Below are positions 43,290 to 52,467 of a DNA stretch of 64,000 nt, one piece after another. The notes below the pieces were generated by a model. That model was given only the letters and a program-made list of their open reading frames with translations. It ran no database searches and had not been told where the DNA came from. The position numbers were made by a program, and so were the translations under genes. Origin of the DNA: CAZEGV01 sp964511645 (GTDB lineage Bacteria; Bacteroidota; Bacteroidia; Cytophagales; JAAEPT01); the NCBI GenBank assembly GCA_964511645.1, contig CAZEGV010000002.1:1-64000 (forward strand), in the 5' to 3' direction. Numbering within the stretch: the first letter of the stretch is position 1; every line of letters begins with the position of its first letter.

Positions 43290-43440
43290 GCGTTAGGGAT
43301 TGACGTGGAAATTCTTTTTTATTTTTATACTTCGACAAGCTCAGCATGACAAAATTATAAAAATAAAAAAGATTGGGAACAAAAAGCCCGACCCCACGAG
43401 TTTGCCTTTTTGGCGAGTGGGGGAACGCCCAAGTTTTATT
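43290..43440 (+). repeat. Structured intergenic repeat, copy B
   Basis: Second copy of the element at 23617. It opens GCGTTAGGGATTGACGTGGA. The central stem is CTTTTTTATTTTTATA (43314-43329) paired perfectly over 16 bp with 43356-43371, a different sequence from copy A. The loop holds TTCGACAAGCTCAGCATGAC. Then GATTGGGAAC, AAAAGCCCGACC, a second hairpin CCCCAC/GTGGGG (43393-43431) and closing GGGGAACGCCC. It sits between the CoA-binding gene and the convergent lspA. Confidence 0.78.
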
Positions 43441-43450
43441 TTGAATTATA

Positions 43451-44086
43451 TTACTCTTTATTAATTAGGGTTTCTTCTGTGGGAAAGAATTTTTTCTGAT
43501 TAAACACGATATAAATCACTGAACAAAATATAGCAGCGTCTGCTACATTAAAAATAGGCCAAAGTGAATAATATGTGCTACCAAATATTGGCCAGTCAGC
43601 TGGAGTTCGACCCCGTATAATGTCTACAAAAAACATATCAATTACTTTCCCGTGAAACCATGGTGTAGGCGGGTAAACAATGTTGCCACTAGCATCTGTC
43701 GTTGTAACGAGTAATTTAGGGTCTAGTACAGCATAGAATATACTATCTAGTAAATTTCCTACAGCTCCGCCAAATATAAATGCTAAACAAATTTGATAAG
43801 CCTTGTGCATCTTTTGTTTAAAAATTTTGGTGATATAATAGGCAATCCCCGTGATGGCAATAATACGAAATACTGTTAATATAATTTTACCATATTCTCC
43901 GCCTATCTTTACTCCAAATGCCATCCCAGGGTTAGTGACGTACTGCAATTTAAAGAAATCACCAAATATAGGGATTACTGTGATGTCTTCTGTCATTGTT
44001 TGGTGTACAATATATTTGGTCAGTTGGTCTACAATGATTACTGCCAAAGAAATGAAGAAGAGTTTATATATTTTATTGTTTTTCAT
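43451..44086 (-). CDS. lspA: Lipoprotein signal peptidase (signal peptidase II)
   Basis: A 211-residue inner-membrane aspartyl protease that removes lipoprotein signal peptides after lipidation. Motifs: DQLTKYIVHQ, NPGMAFGVKIGG, the first catalytic Asp in GGAVGNLLDSIF, and the second in FNVADAAIF. A long periplasmic loop (about 120-160) is usual in Bacteroidota. Four bases separate it from ileS. The DksA/TraR-like gene often found between these two genes in this phylum is absent. Confidence 0.95.
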   Translation of the reverse strand: MKNNKIYKLFFISLAVIIVDQLTKYIVHQTMTEDITVIPIFGDFFKLQYVTNPGMAFGVKIGGEYGKIILTVFRIIAITGIAYYITKIFKQKMHKAYQICLAFIFGGAVGNLLDSIFYAVLDPKLLVTTTDASGNIVYPPTPWFHGKVIDMFFVDIIRGRTPADWPIFGSTYYSLWPIFNVADAAIFCSVIYIVFNQKKFFPTEETLINKE

Positions 44087-44090
44087 CTAC

Positions 44091-47000
44091 CTATACTTCA
44101 ATTGCTAAGTTAAATTTAAATTCATCTATCTCAATGGCTGTTCCGTTTTCTACTTTATCGCTTACCGCTAATGATAAAGCTTGTGTCTCGGCACAGATAT
44201 AAGCTTCGTTAGTTGTTAAGGCATCTACAATTAAGCTTTCATTGTTTTCAATGCTAATTTTAATTTTGTCTTGTATTTCGAGTCCCATTTCTTTACGTAA
44301 GTTTTGTACACGATTTACAATGTCTCTAGCGATACCTTCTTTGCGTAACTCGTCCGTAAGTGTAATGTCCAAAGCAACTGTTAGTTCATTATCTGAAGCG
44401 ACTAGCCAACCTGGGATATCCTGAAAGGTAATGTCTAAATCTTCTACAGATAAGTCTATGTTTTCACCGTCTAGTTGAAGCGTGATTTTACCTTCTTGCT
44501 CGGCAAGGTTGATTTGTTCTTGACTCATTTGAGCAATCACTCCTGCTAAGGCTTTCATTTGTTTACCGAACTTCTTACCGAGTGTTTTGAAGTTGGCTTT
44601 GACACGTTTCACCAAAATTGTAGCTGAGTCGTCTAGGTATTCAATTTCCTTTACGTTTACTTCATTTTTGATAAGTTCTTCTACTGCTTCAATTCTATTT
44701 TTGAAATTTTCATTCAAAATTGGGATCATTACTTTAGCAAGGGGCTGTCTTACTTTTAGTTTTTCTCCTTTTCGTAGTGAGTGAACAAGAGAAGAAGTGC
44801 GTTGTGCTAAGTCCATTCTAGCTTCTAATTCTTTGTCTATTACTGATTCGTTAGCAACAGGGAAGCCTGTAAGATGAATTGAGTCTAAGTCATCATATTT
44901 AACAACGCTGTTTAGGTCTTGATAAACTTTGTCAAAATAGAACGGTGCAATTGTAGAACTTAATTTGGCAACAGTTGATAAACACTCTATTAAGGTTTGA
45001 TAAGCGGCTTTTTTGTCTTCGTTATACTCACCTTTCCAGAATCTTTTTCTGTTTTGGCGGATGTACCAGTTGCTGAGGTTGTCGGTTACAAATTGTTGTA
45101 TCAATCGCCCTGCTTTTGTTAGGTCGTAGTCTTCAAAAGCAATGTCTACTTTTTTGATTAAAGTATGTAGTTTAGATAAAACCCATCGGTCACTTTCGGT
45201 ACGATTAGCTAATGGAATTTGGGCTGTGCCATTATCAAACCCATCTAGGTTAGCGTATAAAGCAAAGAAATTATAAGTATTGTGGAATGTCCCAAAAAAC
45301 TTACGTTGTACTTCCGCTACTCCGTCAAGGTCAAATTTAAGGTTGTCCCAAGGGTTTGCGTTTGTAATCATGTACCAACGTGTAGCGTCTGGACCAAATT
45401 TGTTAATTGTTTCAAAAGGATTGACGGTATTGCCATGTCTTTTTGACATTTTATTACCTTTTTTGTCCAATACTAAGCCGTTAGCGATTACGTTTTTGAA
45501 AGCAACTCTATCAAACAACATTACTGAAATGGCGTGAAGTGTAAAGAACCAACCACGAGTTTGATCTACTCCTTCGGCTATAAAATCAGCAGGACAGGCG
45601 TTTCCACTCTCTACTAGTTCTTTATTTTCGAATGGGTAATGCCATTGTGCATAAGGCATTGCTCCCGAATCAAACCAAACATCAATTAGGTCTGTTTCTC
45701 TGTACATCTCTTGCCCAGAGTCACTTACTAAGATGACATCATCTACATAAGGGCGGTGTAGGTCTTTGAGCTCAGTAGGATTATTAATGCCTAATTTTTT
45801 ATTGGCTTTTGCCATTTCTTGGTTCAGTTCTTCTACTGAGCCGATGCATTTTTCTGTTAAACCATCTTTTGTTTTCCAAATTGGAAGCGGAGTACCCCAA
45901 TAGCGAGAACGAGATAAATTCCAATCTACAAGGTTTTCTAACCAATTACCAAACCTACCTTGCCCCGTAGCTTCTGGCTTCCAGTTGATAGTTTTGTTTA
46001 GCTCTACCATTCTGTCTTTTACGGCAGTAGTCTTGATGAACCATGAGTCTAGTGGGTAATACAATACAGGTTTATCTGTTCGCCAACAATGTGGGTAACT
46101 GTGTTCGTATTTTTTAACATCAAAAGCTCTGTTTTCTTCTTTTAGTTTGATGGCAATTCTTACGTCTACGTTTTTGTATTCGTCAGGAATTTCATCTAAA
46201 TAGTCTGCTTTTACAGGCTCGTTTGCAAAGTCTGTTACTTCTGATACAAAACAACCTCTCTTATCTACAAGTGGAACTTCGTTCCCTAAAATATCTTTTA
46301 CAACGATTCCAGGTATTCCTGCTAATTCTGCCACACGCTTGTCATCAGCACCAAAAGTAGGGGCAATGTGTACGATTCCTGTACCGTCTGTGGTCGTTAC
46401 AAAATCACCAATGATTACTTTAAAAGCAGGTGTTGCTGGTTGCACATAAGGCATTAATTGTTCGAACTCCGTTCCTGCTAAGTCACTACCTTTGTATTCA
46501 GTTACAATTTTCCAAGGGATTAATTTATCTCCGCCTTGATAATCAGCATAAGTAATTTCTGATGATTTTTCGCTGAAATAAACACTTAATCTATCCTTAG
46601 CAAGGATGACCTCAATAGGTTCAAAAGTATATTGATTATATGTTTTTACTTTTACGTAAGTAATTCCTTTTCCTACCGCTAGGGCAGAGTTGGATGGTAA
46701 TGTCCACGGAGTAGTTGTCCAAGCCAATAAAAATTCATTTGTACTACCTTTTATTTTGAATTGAGCTACAATTGTAGTGTCCTTTACATCACGATAGCAA
46801 CCTGGTTGATTCAATTCATGTGAGCTTAACCCAGTGCCAGCAGCAGGAGAGTATGGCTGGATACTTAAGCCTTTATATAAAAAACCTTTGTCGTATAGTT
46901 TCTTTAGCAAAGCCCATAAAGTTTCGATATAGTCATTGTCAAAGGTCATATATGGGTTTTCTAAATCTACCCAATACCCCATCTGTTTAGTCAAATCGTC

Positions 47001-47393
47001 CCACTGCGATTTAAACTCCATTACAGATTCTCTACAAGCTTTGTTATAATCTTTTACCGATATTTTAGTGCCGATATCTTCTTTGGTAATCCCTAATTTT
47101 TTTTCTACTTGAAGCTCTACTGGTAGTCCGTGAGTATCCCAGCCACCTTTACGCTTCACCTGAAACCCTTTTAATGTTTTGTAACGACAAATCACATCTT
47201 TAACGGCACGAGCCATTACGTGATGAATACCAGGTGCTCCATTGGCAGAAGGAGGTCCTTCAAAAAAAGTAAAATTCTCTTTTCCTTCTCTAGTTGTTAT
47301 AGATTGGTTAAATACATTTTTTTCTTGCCACTGAGTCAGTATTTCTTCTGCTACTTGAGCGTAATTAATGCCTTTGTATTCGTTAAATTTCAT
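44091..47393 (-). CDS. ileS: Isoleucyl-tRNA synthetase
   Basis: An 1100-residue class I synthetase. The HIGH-type region is PSANGAPGIHHVMARAVKD, the editing (CP1) domain spans about 190-420, and the activation loop is KKGNKMSKRHGN. A helical anticodon-binding domain and a Bacteroidota-length C-terminal extension follow. It charges tRNA-Ile and hydrolyses misactivated valine. The size suits the longer IleS type. It is probably transcribed with lspA. Confidence 0.98.
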   Translation of the reverse strand: MKFNEYKGINYAQVAEEILTQWQEKNVFNQSITTREGKENFTFFEGPPSANGAPGIHHVMARAVKDVICRYKTLKGFQVKRKGGWDTHGLPVELQVEKKLGITKEDIGTKISVKDYNKACRESVMEFKSQWDDLTKQMGYWVDLENPYMTFDNDYIETLWALLKKLYDKGFLYKGLSIQPYSPAAGTGLSSHELNQPGCYRDVKDTTIVAQFKIKGSTNEFLLAWTTTPWTLPSNSALAVGKGITYVKVKTYNQYTFEPIEVILAKDRLSVYFSEKSSEITYADYQGGDKLIPWKIVTEYKGSDLAGTEFEQLMPYVQPATPAFKVIIGDFVTTTDGTGIVHIAPTFGADDKRVAELAGIPGIVVKDILGNEVPLVDKRGCFVSEVTDFANEPVKADYLDEIPDEYKNVDVRIAIKLKEENRAFDVKKYEHSYPHCWRTDKPVLYYPLDSWFIKTTAVKDRMVELNKTINWKPEATGQGRFGNWLENLVDWNLSRSRYWGTPLPIWKTKDGLTEKCIGSVEELNQEMAKANKKLGINNPTELKDLHRPYVDDVILVSDSGQEMYRETDLIDVWFDSGAMPYAQWHYPFENKELVESGNACPADFIAEGVDQTRGWFFTLHAISVMLFDRVAFKNVIANGLVLDKKGNKMSKRHGNTVNPFETINKFGPDATRWYMITNANPWDNLKFDLDGVAEVQRKFFGTFHNTYNFFALYANLDGFDNGTAQIPLANRTESDRWVLSKLHTLIKKVDIAFEDYDLTKAGRLIQQFVTDNLSNWYIRQNRKRFWKGEYNEDKKAAYQTLIECLSTVAKLSSTIAPFYFDKVYQDLNSVVKYDDLDSIHLTGFPVANESVIDKELEARMDLAQRTSSLVHSLRKGEKLKVRQPLAKVMIPILNENFKNRIEAVEELIKNEVNVKEIEYLDDSATILVKRVKANFKTLGKKFGKQMKALAGVIAQMSQEQINLAEQEGKITLQLDGENIDLSVEDLDITFQDIPGWLVASDNELTVALDITLTDELRKEGIARDIVNRVQNLRKEMGLEIQDKIKISIENNESLIVDALTTNEAYICAETQALSLAVSDKVENGTAIEIDEFKFNLAIEV

Positions 47394-47571
47394 CGTATTT
47401 GCTGTTCTCCTTTGCGGTCAGATTCTCAATAATCAGTAAAGATACAAAGTCTTCTAATATATGTTGTTTTTATACTTAAAAAGTAATGCGATAAAGACTT
47501 TACTTTTATGATTATTAAAATAATTTCAAGAAAAAATGTATATCAATCTAAAAATTAGCTTAATATAAGCG

Positions 47572-47817
47572 ATGAGTAAAAATGAACTACCTACATACAG
47601 CCATTCTCAACTTGCGTTGCGTAATGGGCAAGATTATCCTGAGGTTTGGTGTGCCTATAAAAACAATATTTATGATGTAAGTATTTCAAAACTTTGGAGA
47701 AAAGGGCAACATTATGAGCATTGGGCAGGGCAAGATCTCACTTTAGAGCTAAAAGATGCACCTCATACCGAAAATGTTTTTGATAAATTTAAAATAGTTG
47801 GTACATTAAGACCATGA
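47572..47817 (+). CDS. Cytochrome b5-like heme-binding domain protein
   Basis: An 81-residue single-domain protein: YSHSQLALRNGQDYPEVWCA, then YDVSISKLWRKGQHYEHWAG and APHTENVFDKFKIVGTL. This matches the short, soluble cytochrome b5-like family of Bacteroidota. The classic HPGG is replaced by a GQHYEHWAG segment, so the axial ligands are presumably the His there and in APHT. It overlaps the kinase gene by four bases (ATGA). The 178 bases before it hold an 8-bp inverted repeat (AAAAGTAA at 47479, TTACTTTT at 47500) shared with the ileS side. Confidence 0.8.
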   Translation: MSKNELPTYSHSQLALRNGQDYPEVWCAYKNNIYDVSISKLWRKGQHYEHWAGQDLTLELKDAPHTENVFDKFKIVGTLRP

Positions 47818-48656
47818 TTTTAGTAGCAGATAGTGGATCGACCAAAACAGACTGGAAACTTATTGATAATAATAACGTTCTAGAGACTATACACACCGAA
47901 GGAATAAATCCTTTTCATCAAAGAAAGGAGGACATAGAAAAAATCATAACTACAAGTGCATTAACTACTTTGGTAGAAAATGTAGAAGAGGTGTATTTTT
48001 ATGGAGCGGGCTGTAATTTCCCTGAAAATATTCGTACAATGCAAAATGCTGTGCGCACCACTTTTTATGATGCAAGGATTTTTGTCGAGCATGATTTACT
48101 CGCCGCAGCAAGAGCTTTGTGTGGGCGTAGTGCTGGTGTAGCTTGTATCTTAGGTACAGGGTCCAATTCTTGTTTTTTTGATGGAAAAGTAATTGTACAA
48201 AACAATCCCTCGTTAGGTTATATACTAGGAGATGAAGGTGGCGGAGTACATATCGGAAAGAAGTTTTTGAGAGATTTTTTATACAAAGAATTACCTCACA
48301 GTTTACAACAGAAATTTGATAAAGAGTATGATGTGTCGGTAGATACTGTATTGGATAATATTTACAATAAGTATTTACCAAATAGGTACATATCTGGATT
48401 TATGAAGTTTATCTCTGCCAATATTGAACACCCCTATATGCATGGATTGGTGTATGAGTCTTTCTATGATTTTATTGACATGCACGTTACCAAATATAAT
48501 CAGGCAGAAGAACATAAAGTACATTTTGTAGGTTCTATTGCTTACAATTTTAAAGAGATACTTCAAAAAGTAGTGATTGACTCAGGGTTGATACTGGGTA
48601 CTGTAATTGAGCAACCAATACACGGACTTGTGCTTTACCACCAAAATAAAATATAA
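47814..48656 (+). CDS. BadF/BadG-family sugar kinase, MurK-like
   Basis: A 280-residue ASKHA-fold kinase. Phosphate-1 motif VADSGSTKTDWKL, phosphate-2-like GVACILGTGSNSCFFDG and GYILGDEGGGVHIGKKFL. Relatives phosphorylate N-acetylglucosamine or N-acetylmuramic acid at O6. Being immediately upstream of murQ with a one-base overlap, the likeliest substrate is MurNAc, as for MurK in murK-murQ operons; this is inferred from context. Confidence 0.85.
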   Translation: MILVADSGSTKTDWKLIDNNNVLETIHTEGINPFHQRKEDIEKIITTSALTTLVENVEEVYFYGAGCNFPENIRTMQNAVRTTFYDARIFVEHDLLAAARALCGRSAGVACILGTGSNSCFFDGKVIVQNNPSLGYILGDEGGGVHIGKKFLRDFLYKELPHSLQQKFDKEYDVSVDTVLDNIYNKYLPNRYISGFMKFISANIEHPYMHGLVYESFYDFIDMHVTKYNQAEEHKVHFVGSIAYNFKEILQKVVIDSGLILGTVIEQPIHGLVLYHQNKI

Positions 48657-49462
48657 TGACTTCTACAGAGTCTAGCTCTTTGTATGATGATTTAGAAAAA
48701 CAATCAGTACAAAGTTTGCTTCAAAACATTAATAAAGAGGATAGGAAAGTAGCCGAAATTACTACCTCTGTCATTCCTCAAATCACTGATTTGGTAAAAG
48801 AAATAGTAACTCGCATGCAATCTGGTGGGAGATTATTCTATATTGGTGCAGGAACTAGCGGTAGGCTTGGTGTACTTGACGCTTCTGAATGCCCGCCAAC
48901 TTATGGCGTAGATCACAATACTGTAATCGGAATTATTGCAGGGGGGGATGGTGCCATCCGAAAAGCAGTAGAAAATGCTGAAGATGACCCGAATCAAGGA
49001 TGGGTGGACTTACAAGATTTCAAAATTACGGAAAAAGACATTGTAATTGGAATAGCCGCTAGTGGAAGAACTCCTTACGTAATTGGCGGAGTCACTACTG
49101 CAAGAGCAAACAAAATACTCACTGCTTGCATCACTTGTAACGAGAATACTCAGCTTGCAGAAGCAGTAGAGTACCCTATTGAGGTAGTGGTAGGACCCGA
49201 ATTTGTGACAGGGAGTACCAGAATGAAAGCTGGAACAGCCCAAAAGCTTGTTTTAAATATGATTTCTACAACAGTAATGATACAGTTGGGTCATGTAAGG
49301 GGCAACAAAATGGTGGACATGAGACTCAGTAACGAAAAACTAAAAGAACGTGCTGCGATTATGGTTACACAAGAAACAGGCGTTTCTATAGAAGAAGCAC
49401 GAAAAATACTTTTAACCCACGATAATGTTCGTGAAGCAGTACAAACAATAAAGCAATCTTAA
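48656..49462 (+). CDS. murQ: N-acetylmuramic acid 6-phosphate etherase
   Basis: Cleaves the lactyl ether of MurNAc-6-phosphate to GlcNAc-6-phosphate and D-lactate in wall recycling. A 268-residue SIS-domain protein: IGAGTSGRLGVLDASECPPT, catalytic Glu in the KAVENAEDD region, IAASGRTPYVIGG, and GSTRMKAGTAQKLVLNM. It is slightly shorter than the enterobacterial form. One-base TAATG overlaps on both sides link it to the kinase and nrnA genes. Confidence 0.95.
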   Translation: MTSTESSSLYDDLEKQSVQSLLQNINKEDRKVAEITTSVIPQITDLVKEIVTRMQSGGRLFYIGAGTSGRLGVLDASECPPTYGVDHNTVIGIIAGGDGAIRKAVENAEDDPNQGWVDLQDFKITEKDIVIGIAASGRTPYVIGGVTTARANKILTACITCNENTQLAEAVEYPIEVVVGPEFVTGSTRMKAGTAQKLVLNMISTTVMIQLGHVRGNKMVDMRLSNEKLKERAAIMVTQETGVSIEEARKILLTHDNVREAVQTIKQS

Positions 49463-50490
49463 TGAGAAATAATATCGAGGCGATTAAGCCTATTTTAGCA
49501 TCACCAAAAAAAATATTTATTACCACACACGCTAGACCAGATGCCGATGCACTTGGGTCTTCACTCGGTCTTAAGCTTTTTTTGGAAGCATTAGGACATA
49601 CTGTGTCAGTGGTTGTGCCTACGTCATACCCTGACTTTATAGATTGGATGCCAGACACTAAAGATGTTATTGTTTTTGATCCAGAAAACCCTCAGCCAGT
49701 AGAGAAGCTAATTGCTAATTGTAATTTACTAGTTTGCACGGATTTTTCTAGGTTAGATAGAGTCTTTGACTTAGAACCATATTTACGGAAACATACAGGT
49801 GATTTTTTACTAATCGATCATCATCTTGACCCAGAAGAATTTGCACAATATGAGCTATGGGATCCTAAAGCTTCTTCTGCTTGTGAATTGGTAGTGAGGA
49901 TGATGCAATCACTTGGCTATGATGAGTTAATAACAATAGATATTGCCGCTTGTTTATATACAGGAATCATGACGGATACTGGCTCTTTTCGATTCCCTAG
50001 TACTAGCCCTGCGGTACATCGCACACTAGCTAGGTTGTTAGAAACAGGGCTTGACCATTCTAAAATTCACCGTACTATTAACGAAAATAACCGAGAAAGT
50101 AGATTGAGAATATTAGGACATGCTCTTTCTCAAAAGTTAGTGATATTACCAGAATATCGCACTGCTTTTGTTTCGCTTACCGCAAAAGAATTGGAGCAAT
50201 TTAATTACAAGCAAGGAGATACAGAAGGTATTGTGAATTTTGTACTCTCTTTAGAAGGCATTATCTTTGCAGGTATCTTTATGGATAAAGATGAAATGAT
50301 AAAAATTTCTTTTCGTTCGGTGGGAGATTTTAGTGTTGCTAATTTTTCTAATCAACATTTTAGTGGTGGCGGACATAAAAATGCCGCAGGTGGAAAAGGA
50401 GACGGAACTTTAGATGAGGTTTTAGAAAAGTTTCAATCATTATTGCCTCAATATAAAGATGGCTTATTAAACTCTAATGACGATGAATAA
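49462..50490 (+). CDS. nrnA: DHH-family oligoribonuclease / pAp phosphatase
   Basis: A 342-residue NrnA-type phosphoesterase that degrades very short RNAs and dephosphorylates 3'-phosphoadenosine 5'-phosphate. Metal motifs: THARPDADALGSSLGL, CTDFSRLDR, LLIDHHLDP and TGIMTDTGSF. The DHHA1 substrate site is SGGGHKNAAGG near the C terminus. Start ATG overlaps the murQ stop by one base; its end overlaps the FKBP gene by 14. Confidence 0.93.
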   Translation: MRNNIEAIKPILASPKKIFITTHARPDADALGSSLGLKLFLEALGHTVSVVVPTSYPDFIDWMPDTKDVIVFDPENPQPVEKLIANCNLLVCTDFSRLDRVFDLEPYLRKHTGDFLLIDHHLDPEEFAQYELWDPKASSACELVVRMMQSLGYDELITIDIAACLYTGIMTDTGSFRFPSTSPAVHRTLARLLETGLDHSKIHRTINENNRESRLRILGHALSQKLVILPEYRTAFVSLTAKELEQFNYKQGDTEGIVNFVLSLEGIIFAGIFMDKDEMIKISFRSVGDFSVANFSNQHFSGGGHKNAAGGKGDGTLDEVLEKFQSLLPQYKDGLLNSNDDE

Positions 50491-51367
50491 ACTAATCATA
50501 CTATTACTAGTTGGCTTAAGCTATGGTGCTTATGCTCAAGAATACAGGCAAACGGAAACTGGCTTAGAGTTTAAGTTTTATCATGACGAACAAGGTGTAA
50601 CTGCCAAGTTAGGTGATTTCTTGAGTCTTCACATGATTATAAAGGGTGAAAATGGTTATGAGGTCAAAAATTCATACAAAGAAAAAGGCGGTAAACAAAT
50701 TTTGTTTCCTGTAAAGGTAAGTGCACATGAAGCTGACTTATATGAAGCAGTAAAAATGCTATCAATAGGTGATAGTGCTACGTTTAGAATTTCTACAGAC
50801 TCGATGTATGCAAAAATTTTTAAAAAACCAATCCCATCAGGTTTAAGTGCTGGAAGTAAATTATTAGTTAATGTTAAATGTTTTAGCATCACTACACAGC
50901 AAGCACATTACGATAAGTTAGTAGAAAAAAATAAACAAGAAACTGTTAAAAGAAAAACTGAAATCATTGTTAATAAAAAAAGAGAGTCGGAAGAAATCGA
51001 ATCTTATTTTAAGAGAAATGAATTTATTGCAAATAAAACGGCTTCTGGTATTTATTATATGCACAAAAAAATAGGGAAGGGGAGACTTGTCCAAAAAGGG
51101 AACTCTCTATTGGTAGACTTTGAAATGAAACGATTGGATGGGTTTGTCTTAGAGTCTTCATATAAAGATTCCGAAAAACCTTTTTTTACTGTCGGTAATG
51201 GTGAGATTATCCCAGGATTAGAAGAGGCTATTTTATTAATGAGAGATGGTGGGTATTCATTAATTGTAATCCCTTCTTATCTAGCGTATGGTTTTAAGGG
51301 AAAAGGAGAAAAGATTCCGCCTTACACTCCTATCGTTTTTGAACTAGGAATTTTAAGTGTAAGATAA
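50477..51367 (+). CDS. FKBP-type peptidyl-prolyl isomerase, exported
   Basis: A 296-residue protein with a signal peptide (GAYAQ); start at 50477 or two codons later at MNKLIILLL. An N-terminal FKBP-like domain (about 22-130) with degenerate active residues is followed by a charged helix and a second FKBP domain (about 185-296) with GNSLLVDFEMKRLDG and IIPGLEEAILLMRDG. It should assist folding of exported proteins. The nrnA-FKBP neighbourhood resembles gldI loci of gliding Bacteroidota, but GldI identity is not shown. Confidence 0.88.
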   Translation: MTMNKLIILLLVGLSYGAYAQEYRQTETGLEFKFYHDEQGVTAKLGDFLSLHMIIKGENGYEVKNSYKEKGGKQILFPVKVSAHEADLYEAVKMLSIGDSATFRISTDSMYAKIFKKPIPSGLSAGSKLLVNVKCFSITTQQAHYDKLVEKNKQETVKRKTEIIVNKKRESEEIESYFKRNEFIANKTASGIYYMHKKIGKGRLVQKGNSLLVDFEMKRLDGFVLESSYKDSEKPFFTVGNGEIIPGLEEAILLMRDGGYSLIVIPSYLAYGFKGKGEKIPPYTPIVFELGILSVR

Positions 51368-51371
51368 AAGC

Positions 51372-51843
51372 CTAAAAACCATAACCAACATGAAGCCCTA
51401 AGCTAATGTGAATATCTTCAGGGTCATAGGCGATTTCAAATGCTGGTCCTATATGGAAGTCATTGATTTCAAACTCATAAGCAGATTCGAGGTGTAATGC
51501 AAAATTCAAGTCTGAGTTTTTATCTTCAGTTGTTAAACCTGGAGATATATTAAACGTCAACCGTTCTATCGGTGTGTAAGCGAGTACAAAACCAAAAGTA
51601 TTGTGTTTATGTTGGTCAAAGATCCTTTCGTAGCCAAGTCCAATTCCTAGTTTTGTTTCGGCAATATGATGGACATAATGAATATGGAGTCCATAAGCGA
51701 GTTCTTTTTCTTTTAGAAAATAAACAGGGGCGTTAGCTACGCCAATTTCGTTATGATGATGCTCATGATGTTCTTCTTCTGCTTGAGCAAATACAAGAAA
51801 GGGATGTTATAAACAACAAAGTAAACAGAGGGACACGTTTCAT
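51372..51843 (-). pseudogene. Outer-membrane protein gene with a frameshift in the signal peptide
   Basis: From ATG at 51843 the frame reads MKRVPLFTLLFITS and then runs out of frame to a stop. One base fewer in the CCC tract (minus strand, about 51800) joins it to a long frame: FLVFAQAEEEHHEHHHNEIG and onward, through ETKLGIGLGYERIF, to ...HISLGLHVGYGF and a stop at 51372. The restored product is about 157 residues: signal peptide ending AQA, a His/Glu-rich N terminus and barrel-like strands. The rest of the frame is intact, so the lesion is recent, a slippage switch, or a base-call error. Confidence 0.75.
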
Positions 51844-51888
51844 GACTTTATCAAACTTTAAATTAAAAAACAAAAACAATAGAGGTTT

Positions 51889-52467
51889 TTAAAAAGTTCC
51901 TTCTGCAGTTAATAAATTTTCTATCACTTCTGGGAAGTGTTTGAATTCTAAATCATGAATTTTATTTGCCAAATCATCTGCGGTATCAGTAGGTAATAGC
52001 TCACATTTGGCTTGAAAAATAATTTGCCCCTCGTCATAGGCTTCATTTACATAGTGAATTGTGATGCCTGACTCAGTTTCTTTGTTGGCAACTATGGCGT
52101 TATGAACCTTCATCCCATACATACCTCTACCTCCATAGTTTGGTAATAATGCTGGGTGAATATTAATGACTTTGTTCGGAAAGGCTTGAATGATATTATG
52201 AGGAAATAACCAAAGGAACCCTGCTAAAACAATATAATCAATTTTATGTTCTTTTATGATTTCTAAAATTTCATCTGAATGATAAAAATTCTTTCTATCA
52301 AAAAAATAAGCTGGGATTTCTAGCTCTTTGGCTCTCTCTAGCACATAAGCTTTAGGGGTATTTGCCAAAATAAGTGAAACTTCGGCAAGCTCTTTCTCTT
52401 CAAAATATTCTGCAATATTTTGAGCATTTGACCCTGACCCTGAGGCAAATATGGCAATTCTCTTCAT
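51889..52467 (-). CDS. purN: Phosphoribosylglycinamide formyltransferase
   Basis: A 192-residue folate-dependent GAR transformylase, step 3 of purine synthesis. Phosphate loop FASGSGSNAQNI; catalytic Asn-His in NIHPALLPNYGG; catalytic Asp in EAYDEGQIIF. Length is normal. Its ATG immediately follows the psd stop with no gap. Confidence 0.95.
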   Translation of the reverse strand: MKRIAIFASGSGSNAQNIAEYFEEKELAEVSLILANTPKAYVLERAKELEIPAYFFDRKNFYHSDEILEIIKEHKIDYIVLAGFLWLFPHNIIQAFPNKVINIHPALLPNYGGRGMYGMKVHNAIVANKETESGITIHYVNEAYDEGQIIFQAKCELLPTDTADDLANKIHDLEFKHFPEVIENLLTAEGTF

